Shown here one piece after another: positions 58,761-64,000 of a stretch of 64,000 bases of DNA; position 1 is the first letter of the stretch, and each line of letters starts with the position of its first letter. The notes beneath the pieces were generated by a model that did no database searches, was not told the origin of the DNA, and worked only from the letters and a program-made list of their open reading frames with translations. A program made the position numbers and the translations under genes. The DNA comes from Gammaproteobacteria bacterium (GTDB lineage: Bacteria > Pseudomonadota > Gammaproteobacteria > GCA-002705445 > GCA-002716945): NCBI GenBank assembly GCA_016779485.1, contig JADHNN010000004.1, positions 37,981-101,980 of the forward strand, read 5' to 3'.

Positions 58761-59154
58761 TAATCATTTCTTCTAAGTCATCTAGACTTTTTTGTTTTTT
58801 TTTATCAAATCTCTCAAAAATTTTTAGATATTTACCGCACATATTTTTTTGTGAATTAAGCTTTAGTCTCGAAAGCTGATTGATAGTTGCCGACTTTGTT
58901 TTTATATAAGATGATCTCAACATATTATAGTCATCGTCCGTGATAAGTAAGTATTTCTTCTTAATGTCATCCAATAAAATAAAAAGATTGGCTGATTCTT
59001 GCTCATCATTATAATTTTTCACACAAAGAGAACTATATCCATCAATGCTTGCTGTATAATTAACGAGATCTAAAAATGCTTTATTAGGATTAGCTGCAAC
59101 TATATTAGAAAAAAATAATGTCAAAATAAAGAACTTAACTATAAATACTTTCAT
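58747..59154 (-). CDS. exported protein of unknown function
   Basis: 135 residues with a signal peptide (hydrophobic residues 5-19, likely cleavage after NIVAA). The mature part is about 114 residues, helical and charged, with two cysteines (SLCVKN and NMCGKYL) that may form a disulfide. No lipobox and no known family. It overlaps the flanking genes by 14-20 bp. Confidence 0.6.
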   Translation of the reverse strand: MKVFIVKFFILTLFFSNIVAANPNKAFLDLVNYTASIDGYSSLCVKNYNDEQESANLFILLDDIKKKYLLITDDDYNMLRSSYIKTKSATINQLSRLKLNSQKNMCGKYLKIFERFDKKKQKSLDDLEEMINVYQ

Positions 59155-59491
59155 ATATCTCTTTTATAATTTCCTTATTAATATTGTATCCTTTTATATG
59201 AAAAAAATTTTCAAAGTCTCTAATAAACAGATCTTTATTATAGTTCTTATCGACTAAATTTACAGCCTGTGCTACAAAAGCTTTAAGCTCCCACTTAATG
59301 AACTGAGAATTACCTAGAGATGGGAAGTTCTTCTTATTAAGATGTGCTTGATCAATAATTTTTTTCCATACAGGCACCATGTTACTAGATGATAAAAGCT
59401 TTTGAAGTGTATCAAGCCATACTCCGTTCCATATTGTAGGATCTAAATCGGAAAATATATGTCTAACTTTAAGAGGTAAATCTTTATTCAT
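59135..59491 (-). CDS. protein of unknown function
   Basis: 118 residues from MNKDLPLKVRHIF; the track ORF extends 23 residues further, into the opposite-strand tRNA-Thr region, so I trimmed it. Soluble, with aromatic-rich segments (DLDPTIWNGVWLDTL, NSQFIKWELKAFVAQAV). No motif recognised. It heads the group of four small unknowns that runs towards tRNA-Tyr. Confidence 0.55.
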   Translation of the reverse strand: MNKDLPLKVRHIFSDLDPTIWNGVWLDTLQKLLSSSNMVPVWKKIIDQAHLNKKNFPSLGNSQFIKWELKAFVAQAVNLVDKNYNKDLFIRDFENFFHIKGYNINKEIIKEIYESIYS

Positions 59492-59535
59492 TGCTAAAAC
59501 TTCGATATTATACGTCTTTATTATATCATTATGTC

Positions 59536-59541
59536 TATAAT
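59536..59541 (+). promoter_or_regulatory. -10 (TATAAT) of the tRNA-Thr(TGT)-greA transcript
   Basis: A perfect TATAAT ends 14 nt before the 5' end of the mature tRNA. The -35 position is a poor match. It probably serves tRNA-Thr and greA together. Confidence 0.4.
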
Positions 59542-59555
59542 AGATTTTATAAATT

Positions 59556-59629
59556 GCCACCTTAGCTCAGTTGGCCAGAGCAGGGGTTTTGTAAACCTCA
59601 GGTCGTCAGTTCGAATCTGACAGGTGGCT
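59556..59629 (+). tRNA. tRNA-Thr (TGT)
   Basis: 74-nt cloverleaf on the plus strand: acceptor GCCACCT/AGGTGGC, D-arm GCTC..GAGC, anticodon arm GGGGT-TTTGTAA-ACCTC with anticodon TGT (one G-U pair), T-arm GTTCGAATC. It is the isoacceptor encoded by thrU in E. coli, where it precedes tyrU on the same strand; here it is on the opposite strand about 1.3 kb away. Confidence 0.95.
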
Positions 59630-59649
59630 CAGAATAATCGGTGATTACA

Positions 59650-60123
59650 ATGGACAAAATACCAATGACAGTAGAGGGAGAAAAGTTACTTAGAGAGGAG
59701 CTCTCTTTGTTAAAAACAGTAAATCGACCTCAAATATCAGAAGCAATAAAAGAAGCAAGAGAAAAAGGTGACTTAAAAGAAAATGCGGAATATCATGCGG
59801 CCAGAGAGCAACAAAGTTTTGTTGAGGGTCGAATAAAAGATATTGAAGGCAAGCTATCAAATGCACAAATTATAGATATCTCGAGAATGCCTGTATCAGA
59901 AAAAGTTATTTTTGGTACTACTGTTGTAGTAGCTGATGAGAACAATAAAAAAATTACTTACAAAATCGTAGGTGAAGACGAAGCTGATTTAAAGAAAGGT
60001 AAAATATCTGTCACGTCTCCTATTTCCAGAGCACTAGTAGGTAAAAATGAAGGTGATGATGTTACTATCAAGACGCCATCGGGCGATATTCAATATGAAA
60101 TTATTGAGGTTAAATATGTCTGA
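59650..60123 (+). CDS. greA: transcription elongation factor GreA
   Basis: GreA, 157 residues from [18 protein letters not shown]; the track start (GTG, 3 codons earlier) is less like E. coli MQAIPMT. The acidic coiled-coil tip ([19 protein letters not shown]) rescues backtracked RNA polymerase by stimulating transcript cleavage. It starts 20 nt after tRNA-Thr with no Shine-Dalgarno, so its mRNA may be released by tRNA processing. It overlaps the next gene by 8 bp. Confidence 0.96.
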   Translation: MDKIPMTVEGEKLLREELSLLKTVNRPQISEAIKEAREKGDLKENAEYHAAREQQSFVEGRIKDIEGKLSNAQIIDISRMPVSEKVIFGTTVVVADENNKKITYKIVGEDEADLKKGKISVTSPISRALVGKNEGDDVTIKTPSGDIQYEIIEVKYV

Positions 60124-60490
60124 GCCTCAAAAAAATGTCATTGGTGAAAACATTGAGCTATGTGGTTCAGATCCAATAACTGGCTACCATCGAGATGGCT
60201 GTTGCAATACTGATAACTATGACAGGGGTTCTCACACGGTATGTGCAGTTGTAACAGATGAATTTTTAGAATTTTCTAAATCTCGTGGCAATGATTTAAT
60301 AACCCCTATTCCAGAATTAGGTTTTAATGGCTTAGTTCATGGCGATTCTTGGTGTTTGTGCGCTGATAGGTGGCTTGAAGCTTATCAAAATAATAAAGCA
60401 CCGTATGTAAAGATTAAATCAACAAACATAAAAGCGCTTGAAAAAATAGATTTAGATAGTTTAAAAGAATTCGCTCTAGACATTTCTTGA
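60116..60490 (+). CDS. DUF2237 family protein
   Basis: 124 residues from [17 protein letters not shown]; the track ORF begins 23 codons earlier inside greA and was trimmed. Family hallmarks are NVxGxxLxxC-like [54 protein letters not shown] and [14 protein letters not shown]. Several conserved cysteines suggest metal or redox chemistry, but the function is unknown. Overlaps greA by 8 bp. Confidence 0.9.
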   Translation: MSEPQKNVIGENIELCGSDPITGYHRDGCCNTDNYDRGSHTVCAVVTDEFLEFSKSRGNDLITPIPELGFNGLVHGDSWCLCADRWLEAYQNNKAPYVKIKSTNIKALEKIDLDSLKEFALDIS

Positions 60491-60515
60491 CTTTGTATCA
60501 TTCAAAAAGAATAAT
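60487..60515 (+). promoter_or_regulatory. gpx promoter (TTGACT-17-AATAAT), 6 nt before the ATG
   Basis: TTGACT (60487-60492) and AATAAT (60510-60515) each match consensus at 5 of 6 positions with an exact 17-bp spacer. Only CGTTAC lies between the -10 and the ATG, so the transcript should begin at or very near the start codon. No Shine-Dalgarno. The -35 overlaps the stop of the upstream gene. Confidence 0.7.
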
Positions 60516-60521
60516 CGTTAC

Positions 60522-61067
60522 ATGAACAAATTATTTTATACGATATTCATGCTATTATCATTATCACTTATGCATGTCTCAGCAAACCAATGCCCTAAAG
60601 CTTTAGACTTTGAGATTAAGCGTCTCGGTGAGGATAAAGTAGAAAATCTTTGTAACTACAAAGGGAATGTCATTCTAGTTGTCAATACTGCTAGCAAGTG
60701 TGGGTTTACACCTCAATATGAAGGTCTTGAAAAACTATACAGCGAAAAGAAAGATAAAGGGTTTGTTGTTCTGGGGTTCCCTTCGCATGATTTTTATCAA
60801 GAGCCTGCGCCCGAACAAGATATAAAAGATTTCTGTAACCTTACTTATGATGTTAAGTTCCCTATGTTTACTAAAGTTAATGTAAGAGGCGCGAAAGCTC
60901 ATCCATTCTATAAAAATCTTGCAAAAGAAACAAATAGCACACCTAAGTGGAATTTTTGGAAATACCTAATTGATAAAGATGGCAAAGTTGTAAAAAGTTA
61001 CTCAATGGTAACTAATCCGAATGGCGATAAGCTTATTAGTATGATCGATAAACTTTTATCAGAATAA
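60522..61067 (+). CDS. exported glutathione peroxidase family protein
   Basis: 181 residues with a signal peptide (residues 1-20, cleavage likely after HVSA), so probably periplasmic. The thioredoxin-fold peroxidase has the peroxidatic Cys in NTASKCGFTPQYEGLE, the later GFPSHDF and the Trp-Asn pair in PKWNFWKYL. In most members the second motif is GFPCNQF; here the catalytic-tetrad glutamine is replaced by aspartate and the resolving-type Cys by serine. It likely reduces peroxides with thioredoxin-like thiols. Its stop overlaps the coaX stop by 9 bp. Confidence 0.92.
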   Translation: MNKLFYTIFMLLSLSLMHVSANQCPKALDFEIKRLGEDKVENLCNYKGNVILVVNTASKCGFTPQYEGLEKLYSEKKDKGFVVLGFPSHDFYQEPAPEQDIKDFCNLTYDVKFPMFTKVNVRGAKAHPFYKNLAKETNSTPKWNFWKYLIDKDGKVVKSYSMVTNPNGDKLISMIDKLLSE

Positions 61068-61814
61068 TTTAGTTGCATTTTGAATTAGGGCGAGACTTTT
61101 TAATACAAAGTACGGTTCTACTAGACATTTCATCTCTAAATCATTAGATAAATTTTTTGAATAACTTCCAGTTAATACTAACTTTGGCTTAGCTTTTCCT
61201 TTGTCACACAAACCAGAGTATATTGCAGTAACTGATGAAGAGATCATAACTCTATAACCTGAAGTAATCTGTTTGGCTGTATTTGATTGGAAAATATTTG
61301 AGTTTTTACTCTGATTATTCCTAAGTTTAATGTTTTTCAAATTATATATACTTGAAAAACAATTACTGTATCTCTCAGCACCAGCTAATATTAACCCTCC
61401 CATATGGTTACCATTTGCCGTCACGAAATCAATGCTGATTGCGCTACCACAGCTTACAATTAAAGTATTAGTTTTAAATAATCTATGCGCTGCTACTATC
61501 TGCGCCCATCTATCAGAACCTAACTTACTTGGTTGAAGATAACAATTCTTTACCGATAATAGAGTTTTAGTTGATTTAAATTTAATTTCTTTAATTAGTA
61601 TGCCTTTTAGGGTTTTTTTGAACTTATTATTAAATTGATTACTAAGAACTGAGGAGTAAAATAATGTACATTTTTTGTTGATGTAGTTTTTACTTATGTA
61701 CTTACGTAATTGTTCAATATCTTCTAATGGAAAAGATTTTATCTTCAGGAGCTTTTGATTATAAGTTTCTGCAATCTTTATCTGACTGTTACCAATATCC
61801 GCAATTAATTTCAT
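61059..61814 (-). CDS. coaX: type III pantothenate kinase CoaX
   Basis: 251 residues; makes 4'-phosphopantothenate, the first step of coenzyme A synthesis. ASKHA-fold motifs are ADIGNSQIKIA (phosphate 1), LGSDRWAQIVAAH, and SCGSAISIDFV..HMGGLILAG. It fills the position of coaA (type I) in E. coli, next to birA, and overlaps birA by 4 bp. Confidence 0.93.
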   Translation of the reverse strand: MKLIADIGNSQIKIAETYNQKLLKIKSFPLEDIEQLRKYISKNYINKKCTLFYSSVLSNQFNNKFKKTLKGILIKEIKFKSTKTLLSVKNCYLQPSKLGSDRWAQIVAAHRLFKTNTLIVSCGSAISIDFVTANGNHMGGLILAGAERYSNCFSSIYNLKNIKLRNNQSKNSNIFQSNTAKQITSGYRVMISSSVTAIYSGLCDKGKAKPKLVLTGSYSKNLSNDLEMKCLVEPYFVLKSLALIQNATKLF

Positions 61815-62572
61815 ACAAGCCTCATAGTGCTATCAATATTATTAATATATTTAATGTTTCCATCACTTTCTATAGTTAACTCTCCATGATCGTTAATACC
61901 TAACAGCCTGCCCTCACAGGCACTCTCATGATCACTTATACAAACTTTTTCTTGATACCAAATTAAGTTTGTATTATAGATTTTTATAATTTTATCTAAG
62001 TTCATCTCACTAATGTTTTTAAATAAGGATTCACAAAATAACGAAATTATTAACGATGCATCTTCGATCATATCTAAATTTGAAAATGGTCTATCAACAT
62101 AAGAATTGTTAGGGATATCTAGATTTATACCAATACCTATTCCAACATAAACCTCTTTATTAGTAGACAATGATTCAATTAATATTCCAGAAACTTTTTT
62201 ATTGTCTAAATATAAATCATTTGGCCATTTGATTTTAATATTTTTATTAGATGTATTTTTTTTTATTACATTCAATAACGAGATACAAGATATATAACTA
62301 AGGCGTCTCAAATCAAAATCCTGTGCGTTGATTTTAAAACATAAACTAAATGAAATAGATTTTTGATTTAAACTCAGCCATGTTTTTTTATTTCGTCCTC
62401 GTGCCGCTCTCTGAGTATTTGCAATAATAACCAAAGGAAATAAATCTCTAGCATATTTATATTTTATATAATCGTTGGTTGAGCTTACATGATTTTTAAA
62501 CAACAGTTTTAAACAGGTATTATTGTAATAAATTGAGTTTAATTCTTTATTTAGTTTAGAGATATTTAACAT
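61811..62572 (-). CDS. birA: biotin-[acetyl-CoA-carboxylase] ligase BirA, without HTH domain
   Basis: 253 residues; attaches biotin to the carboxyl carrier protein. Biotinyl-AMP loop AARGRNKKTWLS (consensus GRGRxGRxW), IKWPNDLYLDNKKVSGILIES and VGIGIGINLD are visible. It lacks the N-terminal winged-helix domain that makes E. coli BirA (321 residues) a repressor, so it is a ligase only. Coupled to coaX. Confidence 0.94.
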   Translation of the reverse strand: MLNISKLNKELNSIYYNNTCLKLLFKNHVSSTNDYIKYKYARDLFPLVIIANTQRAARGRNKKTWLSLNQKSISFSLCFKINAQDFDLRRLSYISCISLLNVIKKNTSNKNIKIKWPNDLYLDNKKVSGILIESLSTNKEVYVGIGIGINLDIPNNSYVDRPFSNLDMIEDASLIISLFCESLFKNISEMNLDKIIKIYNTNLIWYQEKVCISDHESACEGRLLGINDHGELTIESDGNIKYINNIDSTMRLV

Positions 62573-62576
62573 TACT

Positions 62577-62605
62577 TTGACATGATAATTTCAATCACTT
62601 ATTAT
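62577..62605 (+). promoter_or_regulatory. fpr promoter (TTGACA-17-TATTAT)
   Basis: A perfect TTGACA (62577-62582), 17-bp spacer and TATTAT (62600-62605) lie upstream of fpr. Unlike the leaderless cases, a leader of about 26 nt with AGGAG (62621-62625) precedes the ATG. The region is shared with the divergent birA start. Confidence 0.75.
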
Positions 62606-62637
62606 TGTCTCACATAAATCAGGAGTAACTTAGCATA

Positions 62638-63378
62638 ATGGCAATTAATTGGATAGAATCTAAGGTTATTGATCAAATAAAATGGACAGATGATTTAGTA
62701 TCTATTCGATTTGAAAATAATGTACCCGCTTATACTGCCGGACAATTTACTAAAATAGGTCTTAAAATTGACGGAGAAATTGTCTCTAGACCATACTCAT
62801 TGGTAAGTGCGCCGCATGAAGACTTTCTTGAAGTGATATATGTAAATGTACCTGACGGTAAACTTACTCCTAAGCTTCATAATTTGAAAAGAGACGATAT
62901 CATTTATGTAATGGATAAGTCATCTGGTTTTTTTGTCATGGATGAAGTTCCAGATGGTGATAAATTATGGTTAATTGCAACTGGTACAGGATTAGGAGTA
63001 TTTATCTCTTTGCTTAAAACAGATGCTCCATGGGAACGTTTTAAAGAAATTGTTTTAGTGCATGGTGTAAGAACAGCAGATGAACTGACGTATCAAACTC
63101 AGATAGAGGAATTTAAATCAAAGCATCCTGATCAATTAAAATATATACAGACAGTTACCCGAGAAAAAGTAGATAATGCACTCAACTCGAGGATACCTGA
63201 TGCTATTAAAGATAAAACCATCACTGGTCTGTGCGGGGAAATTAATAAAAATTCACAATTCATGCTCTGTGGTAACCCAGATATGATTAATGATATGGTT
63301 GAATTATTAGGTGAATATGGACTCGAAAGAAACCGTAGAAGTAAGCCTGGCAATATCACTCTTGAAAAATATTGGTAA
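62638..63378 (+). CDS. fpr: ferredoxin/flavodoxin-NADP+ reductase
   Basis: 246 residues; FAD enzyme that moves electrons between NADPH and ferredoxin or flavodoxin. FAD motif SRPYSLVSAPHEDFLE, NADP motif WLIATGTGLGVFISLL, HGVRTADELTY and the C-terminal FMLCGNPDMI... ending EKYW, as in E. coli Fpr (VEHYW). It could supply electrons to the Fe-S protein/rubrerythrin system at 12-14 kb, but that is only a possibility. Confidence 0.95.
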   Translation: MAINWIESKVIDQIKWTDDLVSIRFENNVPAYTAGQFTKIGLKIDGEIVSRPYSLVSAPHEDFLEVIYVNVPDGKLTPKLHNLKRDDIIYVMDKSSGFFVMDEVPDGDKLWLIATGTGLGVFISLLKTDAPWERFKEIVLVHGVRTADELTYQTQIEEFKSKHPDQLKYIQTVTREKVDNALNSRIPDAIKDKTITGLCGEINKNSQFMLCGNPDMINDMVELLGEYGLERNRRSKPGNITLEKYW

Positions 63379-63521
63379 CATACATAAATTAGTTAATCTT
63401 TTATATCTTTAAACATTTACTCAATTTACTCCTATCAAATAGCTTCTGATTTAAGCATGATACTATTAAAGCAGAATGAAATATGGTAAATCACATTGTT
63501 TGCAATTAAATTGTTATAAAT

Positions 63522-63550
63522 AAAAAAGGCTCCAATAATGGAGCCTTTTA
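63522..63550 (-). terminator. Rho-independent terminator of the rRNA operon
   Basis: GGCTCC-AATAAT-GGAGCC with flanking A and T tracts, just after the 5S gene. On the minus strand the stem is followed by TTTTTTATTT. The A tract on the other side could let it also stop fpr transcripts. It is the only clear intrinsic terminator I see at a gene end in this window. Confidence 0.85.
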
Positions 63551-63556
63551 TATCTA

Positions 63557-63671
63557 AGCTGATGATGTCCTACTCTCACATGGGGAGACCCCACACTACC
63601 ATCGGCGCTGTATAGTTTCACTGCTGAGTTCGAAATGGATCAGGTGGTTCCTATACGCTATTGTCATCAAA
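63557..63671 (-). rRNA. rrf: 5S ribosomal RNA
   Basis: About 115 nt on the minus strand. The central part matches E. coli 5S closely: CCGATGGTAGTGTGGGGTCT, CCCCATG.GAGAGTAGG, and GAACTCAG.AGTGAAAC. The ends pair through TTGATGA/TCATCA. Ends are approximate to a few bases. Confidence 0.95.
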
Positions 63672-63736
63672 CATTTAATTTGATTTGGAAAATGTACATG
63701 CTATTTAATCTAGAAAACGAGTTTACTTAAGATTAT

Positions 63737-64000
<264 letters not shown>

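Noticed and set aside
59491-59560. 23-residue N-terminal extension of the unknown protein near tRNA-Thr
   Set aside because: It would run into the tRNA-Thr gene on the opposite strand; a clean ATG lies downstream.

Overview
This window is an A+T-rich stretch of a bacterial chromosome whose gene content and order are those of a streamlined gammaproteobacterium. The support is a run of gammaproteobacterial neighbourhoods (ssb/miaB/phoH/ybeY/corC/lnt/leuS/lptE; holA/proA/nadD/rsfS; yhdP/nit/tldD/pmbA) and the order rRNA - birA - coaX - tRNA-Tyr - tRNA-Gly - tRNA-Thr - tuf - secE - nusG - rplKAJL - rpoBC, which matches the E. coli rrnB-birA-coaA-tyrU-glyT-thrT-tufB-secE region. I cannot fix the genus. 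A small-genome marine or symbiotic lineage (for example SUP05/Thioglobus-like) is a guess from base composition and gene packing only. I see no mobile elements, phage genes or CRISPR arrays.

Layout. 1-0.3 kb: end of nhaA. 0.3-10.4 kb, minus strand: a small exported unknown, pmbA, tldD, a nitrilase, yhdP, rsfS, nadD, proA, holA. 10.4-11.7 kb, plus: a 3-hydroxyisobutyrate-dehydrogenase-type oxidoreductase and an Irr-like Fur-family regulator. 11.7-14.1 kb, minus: DUF3501 protein, a double 4Fe-4S/CCG protein and a rubrerythrin lacking its rubredoxin domain, preceded by a consensus promoter whose -10 sits inside a perfect 19-bp palindrome. 14.2-16.3 kb: pyrD, a small unknown, an MBL hydrolase. 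16.3-25.8 kb, minus: the lptE-to-MFS operon; uvrA diverges from it. 28.7-57.7 kb, minus: one almost unbroken transcription/translation supercluster (rplQ, rpoA, alpha, spc and S10 genes, str genes, rpoBC, rplKAJL, nusG, secE, tuf) with embedded tRNAs. 58.3-59.5 kb: four small unrecognised genes. 59.6-61.1 kb, plus: tRNA-Thr(TGT), greA, a DUF2237 gene, an exported glutathione peroxidase. 61.1-62.6 kb, minus: coaX and birA. 62.6-63.4 kb, plus: fpr. 63.6-64 kb, minus: 5S rRNA and the 3' end of 23S rRNA.

How it works together. Most of the window is housekeeping. The accessory-looking unit is the Irr-like regulator/rubrerythrin/Fe-S protein/DUF3501 module, which reads as an iron- or peroxide-responsive peroxide-reduction system. 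Two genome-scale habits stand out. Six of seven convergent gene pairs abut or overlap at their stops with no terminator hairpin. Several operon-leading genes have a -10 hexamer only 6-8 nt before the ATG and no Shine-Dalgarno sequence, which suggests leaderless mRNAs. The classical ribosomal-protein autoregulatory leaders have no room to exist here.

No stretch longer than 300 bases lacks a gene. The largest gap, between tRNA-Gly and tRNA-Thr, is about 205 bases. ORF-track starts were revised for pmbA, nadD, holA, phoH, the MFS gene, rpmD, rpsN, rpoB, nusG, greA, the DUF2237 gene and the 59.1-kb unknown. rpmJ, missing from the track, was found by reading between secY and rpsM.
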